DNA of 14,916 nt from Brachyspira pilosicoli (GTDB lineage: Bacteria > Spirochaetota > Brachyspiria > Brachyspirales > Brachyspiraceae): NCBI RefSeq assembly GCF_019402445.1, contig NZ_SRZM01000166.1, positions 1-14,916 on the forward strand, given 5' to 3'. Below, piece by piece: positions 1-7,679 of this stretch. Under the pieces are notes generated by a model that worked only from the letters and a program-made list of their open reading frames with translations, was not told the origin of the DNA and ran no database searches. The translations under genes were made by a program, and so were the position numbers. Position 1 is the stretch's first letter. The number at the start of each line of letters is the position of its first letter.

Positions 1-33
1 TATCTGTATAGTAAAATATTTTTATAAATATCA

Positions 34-804
34 TTATACAACTATTACTTCTCCTCCATTATCTTCTAATATATTTTTTATATTTTGGTCAAAAAAATCT
101 GTAATAAATATATCAATATCGCTAAAATCTGCAAATTTAATCAATCTGTATTTTTCAAATTTAGATCTGTCTGCTAATAATATAGTTTGTGCAGAACATT
201 TTATCATCAATTCTTTTATATGTGCTAAATATAAAGTTCCTATTGATATACCCTTATCTACAGAAAAACCGCCAGCTGAAAGAAATAGTTTATCTGCACT
301 AAAATCTTTAAGCATTTTGCATGTATATTCTCCAATAGTCCAATGAAAGTTATTATCTACTATTCCTCCAAGCATTACTATGTTAAAGCCATAGGGTTCA
401 ACTATAGTTGCACAAGTCATATCATTAGTTATAATGGTAAGGTCTTTTTTTGAACCTAGCAATTTTGCAAGTTCATGTATTGTTGTTCCCGAATCTAATA
501 TTAAAGTATCTCCGTCATCTATAAAATTTAACGCTTTGTTAGCTATATTTTTTTTAGCTATTATATTATCGTTTCTTAATTCCAGCATTAATTCTTGTGA
601 TGATTTTGCTTTTTTTATAGCTCCTCCATGAGTTCTTGTTAATACTCCCAGCATTTCTAAATCTTTTAGATCATTTCTTATTGTGGCTATAGATACTTTA
701 AAATAATCGCTCAATTCATTTACAGTAGCCTTGTTCTTATTATTGATGTATTCTTTTATTTTATCTTTTCTCTCTTCAGCAAATAATATGTCATCTGATT
801 CCAA
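34..804 (-). CDS. DeoR-family transcriptional regulator of the adjacent sugar operon
   Basis: A 256-residue protein with the standard DeoR layout. An N-terminal winged helix-turn-helix spans about residues 9-62 (ATVNELSDYFKVSIATIRND, ending in THGGA). It is followed by a sugar-phosphate sensing domain of the ribose-5-phosphate isomerase fold, with DSGTTIHELAK (104-114), ITNDMTCA (125-132), MLGG (144-147) and ADRSKF (211-216). Family members usually repress sugar catabolic operons and are released by a phosphorylated intermediate. The start is TTG at 804-802, supported by AAGGAG seven bases upstream; there is no in-frame ATG before the HTH. It diverges from the deoC1-FGGY operon, so it very likely controls that operon and perhaps itself. 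The inducer is unknown; a pentose phosphate is my inference. Family certain, target probable. Confidence 0.93.
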   Translation of the reverse strand: MESDDILFAEERKDKIKEYINNKNKATVNELSDYFKVSIATIRNDLKDLEMLGVLTRTHGGAIKKAKSSQELMLELRNDNIIAKKNIANKALNFIDDGDTLILDSGTTIHELAKLLGSKKDLTIITNDMTCATIVEPYGFNIVMLGGIVDNNFHWTIGEYTCKMLKDFSADKLFLSAGGFSVDKGISIGTLYLAHIKELMIKCSAQTILLADRSKFEKYRLIKFADFSDIDIFITDFFDQNIKNILEDNGGEVIVV

Positions 805-811
805 ATTAGTA

Positions 812-817
812 CTCCTT
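812..817 (-). promoter_or_regulatory. Ribosome binding site that fixes the TTG start of the DeoR regulator
   Basis: On the minus strand this reads AAGGAG, followed by seven bases and TTG at 804-802. It is the only good SD near the start of the frame and supports a TTG initiation codon. A TATAAT at 836-841 (minus strand) could be the -10 box, but no good -35 box accompanies it. Confidence 0.8.
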
Positions 818-880
818 AATAAAAGATTAATTAATATTATATATTTTTTATTTAAAAAAGATAGCTATATAATAAAAATA

Positions 881-920
881 TTGTAAATTATTGTTTATTA
901 TTATTTATTATTGTTTATTA
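881..920. repeat. Four tandem decamers in the divergent promoter region, candidate operators
   Basis: Four ten-base units lie head to tail: TTGTAAATTA, TTGTTTATTA, TTATTTATTA and TTGTTTATTA. Units two and four are identical, 20 bp apart. The 10-bp period is close to one helical turn, so equivalent bases face the same side of the DNA. The core TTATTGTTT occurs at 888-896 and 908-916, and its reverse complement AAACAATAA at 1003-1011, just past the expected transcription start. DeoR-family repressors often use repeated sites around a promoter. Binding is inferred. Low-complexity AT sequence is the alternative. Confidence 0.45.
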
Positions 921-961
921 TTTCTATTTGTTATTTTTATTTATTATTTTTCATAAAAAAT

Positions 962-990
962 TTGACAACAAAAAATAAAATTACTATACT
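962..990 (+). promoter_or_regulatory. Sigma-70-type promoter of the sugar operon
   Basis: A perfect -35 box TTGACA (962-967), a 17-base spacer and a -10 box TATACT (985-990, one mismatch to TATAAT) lie upstream of deoC1. Transcription should start near 997, giving a leader of about 26 bases with the SD AAAGGA at 1012-1017. This is the best promoter in the window. No activator seems necessary to recruit polymerase, which fits control by a repressor. Confidence 0.85.
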
Positions 991-1002
991 TATAAATGTA
1001 AG

Positions 1003-1011
1003 AAACAATAA
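1003..1011. promoter_or_regulatory. Possible downstream half-operator AAACAATAA
   Basis: This nonamer is the reverse complement of the TTATTGTTT core found at 888-896 and 908-916. It lies a few bases after the predicted transcription start, where a bound repressor would block initiation. With the upstream copies it could support DNA looping, as known for some DeoR-type repressors. Short AT-rich words recur by chance here, so confidence is low. Confidence 0.3.
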
Positions 1012-1023
1012 AAAGGATTAATA

Positions 1024-1674
1024 ATGAATAATATATCACAATTAATTGATAGCACTATATTAAGACCAGATGCTTCTGAAAATGACATTAAAATTTTATG
1101 TGAAGATGCATTAAAATATAGTTTTTGTTCTGTATGTATAAATCCAACTTGGATAAAATACTCTAAGAATATACTAAATAATAGCGGCGTTAAAGTATGT
1201 ACAGTAATAGGTTTTCCATTGGGAGCGGCAACTACTGAAATGAAATATATGGAAACTCGTAATGCTATAGAAAACGGTGCTGATGAAATAGATATGGTAA
1301 TTAATATAGGTTTATTAAAAAGTAAAAGTTTAGATAGTTTTAAAGAGGATATTTTAAAAGTTAGGGAAGCTTCAAAAGATAAAATATTAAAAGTTATAAT
1401 AGAAGCTTGTTTATTAACAGAAGAAGAAAAGAAAATATCTTGTGAGATATCAAAAGAATTAAAGGCTGATTTTGTAAAGACTAGTACAGGTTTTTCAACT
1501 TATGGTGCTAAGGTTGAAGATGTAAGACTTATGAGAAATATTGTTGGTGGTGATATGGGGGTAAAAGCTGCAGGCGGTATAAAAACATTATCTGATGTTA
1601 AGGCAATGATTGAAGCTGGTGCTAACAGAATCGGTACAAGTAATGCTGTCAATATAATAAAAGAAATAAAATAA
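1024..1674 (+). CDS. deoC: Deoxyribose-phosphate aldolase, first copy (canonical type)
   Basis: A 216-residue class I aldolase of normal family length. DeoC cleaves 2-deoxy-D-ribose 5-phosphate to glyceraldehyde 3-phosphate and acetaldehyde through a Schiff base in the cytoplasm. The Schiff-base lysine is K152 in VKTSTGFS (151-158). The proton-relay pair is D90 (DEIDMVINIG) and K181 (VKAAGGIK). Phosphate-binding motifs are AAGGI (182-186) and IGTSN (203-207). SVCINP (36-41) and VCTVIGFPLGA (58-68) match the usual DeoC consensus. One difference is IDSTILRPDA near the N-terminus, where DHT is more typical. The ATG has AAAGGA six bases upstream. It is the first gene of the operon and rbsB follows after 16 bp. 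Its products would enter glycolysis and acetaldehyde reduction; no acetaldehyde-using enzyme is evident here apart from possibly the AKR. Confidence 0.95.
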   Translation: MNNISQLIDSTILRPDASENDIKILCEDALKYSFCSVCINPTWIKYSKNILNNSGVKVCTVIGFPLGAATTEMKYMETRNAIENGADEIDMVINIGLLKSKSLDSFKEDILKVREASKDKILKVIIEACLLTEEEKKISCEISKELKADFVKTSTGFSTYGAKVEDVRLMRNIVGGDMGVKAAGGIKTLSDVKAMIEAGANRIGTSNAVNIIKEIK

Positions 1675-1690
1675 AAAAAGGAGTATAATT

Positions 1691-2686
1691 ATGAAAAAAC
1701 TTTTATTTTCTTTATTATTAGTATCTTTAATAGTTTCTTGTTCTGGAAATAAAGATGCTAGTAGTTCATCATCTAACCCTAATGCAAAAAAAATTGCTGT
1801 TATTTTAAAAGCAACTGACTCAGAGTTTTGGCAATCAATGGCAGAGGGAGCTAAAAAGTATATGGAACAGAATCCAGATAAAGTGGAAATAAGTATTTAC
1901 GGACCTCCAACTGAAGCTCATATAGCTGAATTAGTTTCTATTTTGGAAAATGTTGTTTCTCAGCAGCCAGATGGTATTTTAGTAGCTCCTCCTAATGCTG
2001 ATTCTATAGTAGCTGCTGTAAATGATGCTAAATCGCTTAATATACCAGTTGTAACTGCTGATAACAGTATTAATACTGAGGTAAATGCTCATATAGCTAC
2101 TGATAACTTGGTTGGTGGTGAGGCTGTGGCTGATGCTTTAGTAGCACATATGAAAGCACAAAATAAACCATTAAAAGGAAGTATAGCTATAATTGCTCCA
2201 GATGTATTTGAAGTTATTGAGAAAAGAATTCAAGGTTTTAGAGATAGAATGAAAGTTATAGCACCAGAAATGACAATATTAGATCCAAGATATTGTGATA
2301 ATGATATAGCAAAATCTTTAAATATTTCTCAAGATTTAATTTTGTCTCAAAATGATTTAGTAGCATTTTACGGTGCTAACAATCACAGTGCAGATGGAAT
2401 AGCTCGTGCTTTAAGAGAAACAGGAAAACAAGGTCAAATATTTGCTGTTGCTTACGATTCAGACCCTGAGGAGATACAAGCATTAGAAGATGGTGTTTTA
2501 AATGCTTTAATAGTTCAAGATCCTTGGGCTTTAGGATATAAAGGTGTTGAGTTTCTTATGGCTACATTAAACGGTGAAGAAGTTCCTGAATATTTTAACC
2601 CTGGAGTATTTGTAGTTACAAAAGAAAATATGACAGAAGAAAAAATGAAAGCAATATTAGATCCAAAATTGAGAAATGAATATTAA
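1691..2686 (+). CDS. rbsB: Ribose-type ABC transporter substrate-binding lipoprotein
   Basis: A 331-residue periplasmic binding protein of the ribose/galactose family (Peripla_BP_4). The N-terminus MKKLLFSLLLVSLIVSC is a lipoprotein signal with lipid-modified Cys17, followed by a Ser-rich linker to about residue 30; the protein should be membrane-tethered. By-eye alignment to E. coli RbsB keeps some sugar contacts: D124 (for D89), R179 (R141), the GANN segment (N190 region), D256 (D215) and Q276 (Q235). Others differ: N125 replaces R90, and the NPTDSD loop reads APPNAD. The ligand is therefore probably a pentose-like sugar but not necessarily ribose. AAGGAG lies seven bases before ATG. It partners with RbsA and RbsC, but the AKR gene sits between it and them. 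Confidence 0.9.
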   Translation: MKKLLFSLLLVSLIVSCSGNKDASSSSSNPNAKKIAVILKATDSEFWQSMAEGAKKYMEQNPDKVEISIYGPPTEAHIAELVSILENVVSQQPDGILVAPPNADSIVAAVNDAKSLNIPVVTADNSINTEVNAHIATDNLVGGEAVADALVAHMKAQNKPLKGSIAIIAPDVFEVIEKRIQGFRDRMKVIAPEMTILDPRYCDNDIAKSLNISQDLILSQNDLVAFYGANNHSADGIARALRETGKQGQIFAVAYDSDPEEIQALEDGVLNALIVQDPWALGYKGVEFLMATLNGEEVPEYFNPGVFVVTKENMTEEKMKAILDPKLRNEY

Positions 2687-2707
2687 TTTTAATTTAGGAG
2701 AGTTTTT

Positions 2708-3673
2708 ATGATATATCGCATAGTAGATAGAATACCTGATTTAAAATTTTCTTTGTTAGGATTTGGCTGTTGGTCTTTAGGGGATCATAGTAATTGGACT
2801 AATTCATCAAATGCTGAATCAATAAAAGCTATAAAAACTGCTATAGAAGCTGGGGTGAATTTTTTTGATACTGCACCTGTTTATGGATTTGGAAGTTCAG
2901 AGAAGGTTCTTGGCGAGGCTATAAAAGGAAACAGGGATAAAATAATAATAGCTAGTAAATGTGGTTTGATATGGGATGATGAATTAAAGATTAGTAATAA
3001 TTTAACTAAAGAGTCAATTTTAAATGAGATAGATAATACTTTAAAAAGACTTAATGTAGATTATATTGATATATACCAATTACACTGGCCTGATCCAAAA
3101 GTTAAATTAGAACAGGTTCTAGATACTATGCAGATTATTATAGATAGTCATAAAATAAAATATATAGGGTTGAGTAATTTTTATTTATCAGACCTTGAAA
3201 AATTTGTTGATAATAAAAAAATTGTTTCTTTTCAAGGTCTGTATAATGTATTAGAACAAGATAGTGATAGTTATCATAATATAAATCTTGGATATAAAAT
3301 GAAAAGTGAGATATTGCCGTTTTGTGAAAAAAATGGTATAGCGGTATTTCCTTATAGTCCTCTAATGCAAGGATTATTAACAGATAATTTTGATATCAAG
3401 AAAATAAATTCAAATGATGTGAGAAATAGTAATCCTAATATTACTAATAAATTTTATTTAGATAAAGTAGAAAAACTTAAAAATTATTCTAATGAATTAG
3501 GAATAAAATTATTAGAACTTTCTTATGGTTGGTTAAAATATCAAAAATCTATTACTTCAATAATAAGCGGTGCAAAATCTGATAAGCAAGTTCTGGCAAA
3601 TACAAAAGCTTTAGAAACAAATGCCATAGGTGAAGAAGAATTTAATTTTATTAATAAAATTATAGAGGATTAA
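2708..3673 (+). CDS. Aldo/keto reductase family oxidoreductase
   Basis: A 321-residue AKR with the NAD(P)H-dependent TIM-barrel signature. The catalytic tetrad is visible: D54 and Y59 in FFDTAPVYGFG, K84 in IASKCGL and H126 in YQLHWPDP. RLNVDYIDIYQLHWPDP and SSEKVLGEAI resemble the IolS / aldose-dehydrogenase branch more than classical aldose reductases. AKRs interconvert aldehydes or ketones and alcohols, or oxidise aldoses to lactones; the substrate cannot be read from sequence. It starts at ATG with TAGGAG upstream, 21 bp after rbsB and 22 bp before rbsA, so it belongs to the operon. Possible roles are reducing the aldehyde released by DeoC or converting the imported sugar before phosphorylation. 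Both are inference. Confidence 0.88.
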   Translation: MIYRIVDRIPDLKFSLLGFGCWSLGDHSNWTNSSNAESIKAIKTAIEAGVNFFDTAPVYGFGSSEKVLGEAIKGNRDKIIIASKCGLIWDDELKISNNLTKESILNEIDNTLKRLNVDYIDIYQLHWPDPKVKLEQVLDTMQIIIDSHKIKYIGLSNFYLSDLEKFVDNKKIVSFQGLYNVLEQDSDSYHNINLGYKMKSEILPFCEKNGIAVFPYSPLMQGLLTDNFDIKKINSNDVRNSNPNITNKFYLDKVEKLKNYSNELGIKLLELSYGWLKYQKSITSIISGAKSDKQVLANTKALETNAIGEEEFNFINKIIED

Positions 3674-3695
3674 AAATAATTTGGAGTTATAAACT

Positions 3696-5186
3696 GTGGA
3701 ACAACTATTATTAATGAAAAATATATCAAAAACTTTTGGATTTACAAAAGCTTTAGATAATGTTAATTTGTCTTTATGTTCTGGAGAATGTCTTGCTTTG
3801 ATGGGGGAGAATGGAGCTGGTAAATCTACATTGATAAAGATTTTAATGGGAGCATATACTAAAGATTCTGGAGAGATATTCATTGATGGTAAAAACATAA
3901 ACATACAATCTCCAAATGATGCTAAAAAAAATGGTATTTCTGCTGTATATCAAGATGTTTTTTTGGCTAAAGAATTATCTATAGGTGAAAATTTCTTCTT
4001 AGGAAATTTGCCTAAAAATAAATTGGGACAGATAAATTGGAATAAAGTTTACGAGGAAAGTGCTAATCATTTAAAAAAATTAAATATAGAATTAAATCCA
4101 AGAGAAAAATTATCAAAGTTAACTATTGCAGGTCAGCAAATGGTAGCTATTGCTAAATCCATTTATCAAAATGCAAAAATTATTATATTTGATGAACCTA
4201 CAGCTTTATTAACTAATGATGAAAAGATTCAAATATTTAATATAATAGAACATTTAAAAAAATCAGGTCATGGTATTATATATGTTTCTCATAGAATGGA
4301 AGAGATTTTTCAAATATCAGATAGGGTTACTGTATTAAAAGATGGAAAATATATAGATACTGTTAATACTAAAGAAACAGATGAGAATCAATTAGTAAAA
4401 TTAATGGTGGGTAGATCTTTTGAAGATATGTATAATATTGATAGCAATGCTAGTGATGAAGTTGTTTTGGAAATAAAAGATTTATGTTCTTCGGATAATA
4501 AAATAAAAAATATTTCTTTTTCTTTAAATAAAAGTGAAATATTAGGAATGTTCGGGTTAATAGGTGCGGGTCGTACAGAAACTATGCGTATGATATTTGG
4601 AGCTGATAAATTTAAATCTGGTTTTATAAAGCTTAATGGACAAGATATAACTTTTAGAAATCCAAAAGAAGCTATAAAGCATAATATGGGATATATTGCT
4701 GAAGACAGAAAAAATCAATCTTTAGCTTTAAATTTATCAATTAAAGACAATGTTAATTTACCTTCATATAATAAAATTAGTAGATTTGGGGTTATTAATT
4801 CTAAAAAAATGGTATCGAATACAAATGAATATGTTGATAAATTGCATATAAAAATATCTAGTATCAATCAAAGTGTAAATGACTTAAGTGGTGGAAATCA
4901 GCAAAAAGTAGTAATAGCAAAATGGCTGCTAACAGGATCAAAAATAATTGTAGCAGATGAACCTACTATAGGTGTGGATGTAGGAGCTAGGGCAGAAATA
5001 TATAAATTATTTGAGAGTTTAACTAAGTCTGGAGTTTCTATTATTTTAATATCATCATATTTACCAGAGATTATGGGGCTTTCTGATAGGATTATGGTAA
5101 TGCATGAAGGTGTTAATATGGGAATTTTAGAAAAGAAAGATTTTAGTGAAGAAAAAATAATGGCATTAGCATCAGGATTAAAATAA
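3696..5186 (+). CDS. rbsA: Ribose-type ABC transporter, duplicated ATP-binding subunit
   Basis: A 496-residue protein with two fused ATPase domains, the RbsA/MglA/AraG architecture, powering sugar import through RbsC at the inner membrane. Domain 1 has Walker A GENGAGKST (37-45), a degenerate signature IAGQQ (144-148), Walker B IIIFDEP (162-168) and the switch histidine in VSHR. Domain 2 has an altered Walker A GLIGAGRTE (287-295, R for K), a full signature LSGGNQQ (397-403) and Walker B IIVADEP (417-423), with SS in place of the switch His. This asymmetry is normal for the family and implies one main hydrolytic site. The chosen start is GTG at 3696, nine bases after GGAG (3683-3686). An ATG seven codons boundary downstream (3714) is the alternative but has no good SD. 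Confidence 0.95.
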   Translation: MEQLLLMKNISKTFGFTKALDNVNLSLCSGECLALMGENGAGKSTLIKILMGAYTKDSGEIFIDGKNINIQSPNDAKKNGISAVYQDVFLAKELSIGENFFLGNLPKNKLGQINWNKVYEESANHLKKLNIELNPREKLSKLTIAGQQMVAIAKSIYQNAKIIIFDEPTALLTNDEKIQIFNIIEHLKKSGHGIIYVSHRMEEIFQISDRVTVLKDGKYIDTVNTKETDENQLVKLMVGRSFEDMYNIDSNASDEVVLEIKDLCSSDNKIKNISFSLNKSEILGMFGLIGAGRTETMRMIFGADKFKSGFIKLNGQDITFRNPKEAIKHNMGYIAEDRKNQSLALNLSIKDNVNLPSYNKISRFGVINSKKMVSNTNEYVDKLHIKISSINQSVNDLSGGNQQKVVIAKWLLTGSKIIVADEPTIGVDVGARAEIYKLFESLTKSGVSIILISSYLPEIMGLSDRIMVMHEGVNMGILEKKDFSEEKIMALASGLK

Positions 5187-5204
5187 TTTTAGGAGAAAAT
5201 ACTA

Positions 5205-6170
5205 ATGAATAATATTGATAAAACTAAAAAAAGATTATCCAATATAGGTACCATAGGAACTTTAATATTAATAATAATAGTAATGTCTATAGTATTATTA
5301 ATATTAAGACCAAATTCTTTTGGAACTTACACAAACTTCAACAACTTACTTAGACAAACTTCAATAAATGGTATAATAGCACTTGGTATGACTATTGTTA
5401 TTATAACAGCAGGTATAGATTTGTCTGTTGGGGCGATTGTAGCATATTCAGGAGTACTAGTTTCTCAATTAACTGTTTTGCATGAAATGCCAGTACTTTT
5501 AGCTGTATTAATATCTATATTATTAAGTACAATAATAGGAATATTCAATGGTATATTAGTTCATGATGCTAAAATACCGCCTTTTATAGCAACTATGGGA
5601 ACTATGACGATATTAAGAGGTTTTGTAAAATTTATTACAGGCGGAAGAATGATAAATAATGTTCCTGATTCATTAACTAATATATCTCAAATGAATATAT
5701 TAGGAATACCATTTCTATTTTTGATATGGTTTATACTAATTATATTTACTTATATATTTTTAAATCACACAGTAGCAGGTAGAAATATTTATGCTTTAGG
5801 AAGCAGCAGGGAAGTTGCAAGATTAAGCGGTATTAATATAAGAACACATATTTATTTAGCATATACAATATCAGGTTTATTCTCTGGTATAGCTGGAATA
5901 TTATTAGTATCAAGACTTGGAGCAGGAATACCAACTGCAGGATTATCTTATGAGCTTGATGCTATAGCTTCTAGTGTTATAGGCGGAGCGTCATTAACAG
6001 GTGCAGAAGGAAGTGCTATAGGAACAATATTAGGTGCATTCATTATGCAAATGTTAAGAAATGGTGGAAATTTATTGGGTATTGATCCATTTATACTTGA
6101 AATGGTTATAGGATTCTTAATTGTAATATCTGTTTATGTTGATCAATTAAGAAAATTAAAAAAATCTTAA
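5205..6170 (+). CDS. rbsC: Ribose-type ABC transporter permease
   Basis: A 321-residue, highly hydrophobic inner-membrane protein of the BPD_transp_2 family, forming the channel as a homodimer with RbsA. The first membrane span is about residues 14-34. Family hallmarks are ITAGIDLSVGAIVAYSGV (67-84), the cytoplasmic coupling loop GRNIYALGSSREVARLSGI (192-210), and a Gly-rich stretch around 259-277 (IGGASLTGAEGSAIGTILG). The C-terminus ends with a short basic tail (RKLKKS). Length matches E. coli RbsC (about 320). ATG has AGGAG nine bases upstream, and the gene follows rbsA by 18 bp. Together with rbsB it completes the importer. The family is certain; the sugar is not. Confidence 0.95.
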   Translation: MNNIDKTKKRLSNIGTIGTLILIIIVMSIVLLILRPNSFGTYTNFNNLLRQTSINGIIALGMTIVIITAGIDLSVGAIVAYSGVLVSQLTVLHEMPVLLAVLISILLSTIIGIFNGILVHDAKIPPFIATMGTMTILRGFVKFITGGRMINNVPDSLTNISQMNILGIPFLFLIWFILIIFTYIFLNHTVAGRNIYALGSSREVARLSGINIRTHIYLAYTISGLFSGIAGILLVSRLGAGIPTAGLSYELDAIASSVIGGASLTGAEGSAIGTILGAFIMQMLRNGGNLLGIDPFILEMVIGFLIVISVYVDQLRKLKKS

Positions 6171-6196
6171 ATTAATAAAAAAGTGAGGTATATATA

Positions 6197-6715
6197 ATGA
6201 AAAGAAATGGTATTTTAAACAAAGAATTAGTTACTTTAATATCAGAGCTTAGACATGGTCATCATATAATGATAACAGACGTTGGTTTTCCAACACCTAA
6301 TAATGCTAGAATTATAGATTTAGCTATTACTAAAGGGGTTCCAACAATAGAATTGATATTAAAACTTATAGACAGTGAAATGGTTTCTGAAAAAATCATA
6401 TATGCTAAAGAATTAAGAACTAATAATCCTTCTTTACATAAAAAAGTTTTGAATATATTTCCAGATGCTGATAAAGAAGAAGTATTGCATACAGAGTTAG
6501 TAGAAAAATATTCTAACAATATAAAATGTTTCATTCATACTGGTGAATATTCACCTTGGGGCAATATTATTCTTGTATCAGGAACAGATCCTTATTTATG
6601 GTTTGAAGATGAAACTACAGTAATTACTGATTTTTATCACAAACGTTTCAAACAAATTAAAGAATCTGGCAAAGATGATATGTTTATTAAAAAAGATTTT
6701 AAAAGAGATATTTAA
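6197..6715 (+). CDS. rbsD: RbsD-type pyranase with a C-terminal extension
   Basis: A 172-residue member of the RbsD/FucU mutarotase family, which speeds conversion between ring forms of a sugar so the kinase gets a usable form. H20 (LRHGHHI) and D28 (ITDVGFPTP) align with E. coli RbsD His20 and Asp28, and TGEYSPWGNIILVSG (115-129) aligns with its C-terminal active-site strand. In that strand the usual Tyr of SPYANIIL is Trp121; N123 is kept. RbsD is normally about 131-139 residues and ends just after this strand, whereas this protein runs some 40 residues further, ending in a charged tail (KKDFKRDI). It sits 26 bp after rbsC and 17 bp before the kinase, as in classical rbs operons. Closer to RbsD than FucU by eye. 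The substrate may be deoxyribose or another pentose. Confidence 0.87.
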   Translation: MKRNGILNKELVTLISELRHGHHIMITDVGFPTPNNARIIDLAITKGVPTIELILKLIDSEMVSEKIIYAKELRTNNPSLHKKVLNIFPDADKEEVLHTELVEKYSNNIKCFIHTGEYSPWGNIILVSGTDPYLWFEDETTVITDFYHKRFKQIKESGKDDMFIKKDFKRDI

Positions 6716-6732
6716 TTATTGGAGAGTATATT

Positions 6733-7668
6733 ATGGGATCTAAAATAACATGTCTTGGAAGTTTTGTAGTAGATTTAACTTGCAGATCAGAACATCTGCC
6801 TATACCTGGCGAAACTGTAGCTACAGATTATTTTAAAATGGGACCTGGAGGTAAAGGAGCAAATCAATCAACTGCTTCTAAAAGAACCGGAGGTAATATA
6901 ACATTAATGACTAAGATAGGTAATGATTTATTATCAAAGGTAGCTATAGAAAGTTTTAATAAAGAGGGTTTTGATCCAAAATATATTATTAGAGATGATA
7001 ATAATTTCACAGGCATTGCTTTAATAATGGTAGATAAAAATACTTCACAGAATTCTATAGTTGTGGCTGCTGGTGCTTGTGAACATATAACAGATGATGA
7101 CTTAGAATTATTAAGACCAGAAATAGAGTCATGTGATATATTTTTAACACAATTAGAATTAAATTTGGATAGCATAGAAAAAGCTATAGATATTGCTTAT
7201 AAGAACAATAAGACAATAGTACTTAATACCGCACCTGCTAAAATGATATCAGATGAAGTATTAAGAAAAGTTACAATAGTTACTCCAAATGAAATAGAGG
7301 CTTCTATATTAACAAATGTAGAGGTGAAAGATATAGATAGTGCAAGAGAGGCAGCTAAAGTATTTTTCAAAAAGGGAGTTCAAAAAGTTATAATAACTTT
7401 AGGAAAAAATGGTTCTTATGTAAATGATGGAACTAAAGAAAAATTTGTGCCTTCAATAGATGTAGAAACAATAGATACTACAGGAGCAGGAGATGCTTTT
7501 ACAGGTGGTCTTGTTACAGCATTATCTGAAAAGATGGATTTATTTGATGCTGTGGAATTTGCCACTGCAGTTGCAGCTCTTTCAACTACAAAACTTGGAA
7601 CAGCACCTTCTATGCCTTACAGAGATGAAGTAGATAAATTGTTAAAAAATAAATCAAATAGAAATTAA
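6733..7668 (+). CDS. rbsK: PfkB-family sugar kinase, ribokinase or deoxyribokinase
   Basis: A 311-residue cytoplasmic kinase of the ribokinase branch, phosphorylating the 5-hydroxyl of a pentose with ATP. Visible motifs are GPGGKGANQ (37-45), LTQLEL (138-143, with the sugar-contacting Glu), TPNE (184-187) and the anion-hole motif [12 protein letters not shown] (248-259) with catalytic D254. Length equals E. coli RbsK (309). In E. coli RbsK the first sugar-binding strand is GSINAD with Asn14 and Asp16 touching ribose; here it is GSFVVD, so Asp is kept and Asn is replaced by Val12. A hydrophobic residue here would suit a sugar lacking a hydroxyl, so a deoxyribokinase (DeoK) role is plausible. 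GGAG lies upstream of ATG. It is flanked by rbsD and the second deoC. Kinase certain; ribose versus 2-deoxyribose open. Confidence 0.9.
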   Translation: MGSKITCLGSFVVDLTCRSEHLPIPGETVATDYFKMGPGGKGANQSTASKRTGGNITLMTKIGNDLLSKVAIESFNKEGFDPKYIIRDDNNFTGIALIMVDKNTSQNSIVVAAGACEHITDDDLELLRPEIESCDIFLTQLELNLDSIEKAIDIAYKNNKTIVLNTAPAKMISDEVLRKVTIVTPNEIEASILTNVEVKDIDSAREAAKVFFKKGVQKVIITLGKNGSYVNDGTKEKFVPSIDVETIDTTGAGDAFTGGLVTALSEKMDLFDAVEFATAVAALSTTKLGTAPSMPYRDEVDKLLKNKSNRN

Positions 7669-7679
7669 GGAGTTTACTT

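Noticed and set aside
3696..5186. Degenerate Walker A (GAGRTE) and signature (IAGQQ) in RbsA as signs of decay
   Set aside because: This asymmetry between the two halves is normal for RbsA/MglA-type ATPases; domain 1 Walker A and domain 2 signature are intact.
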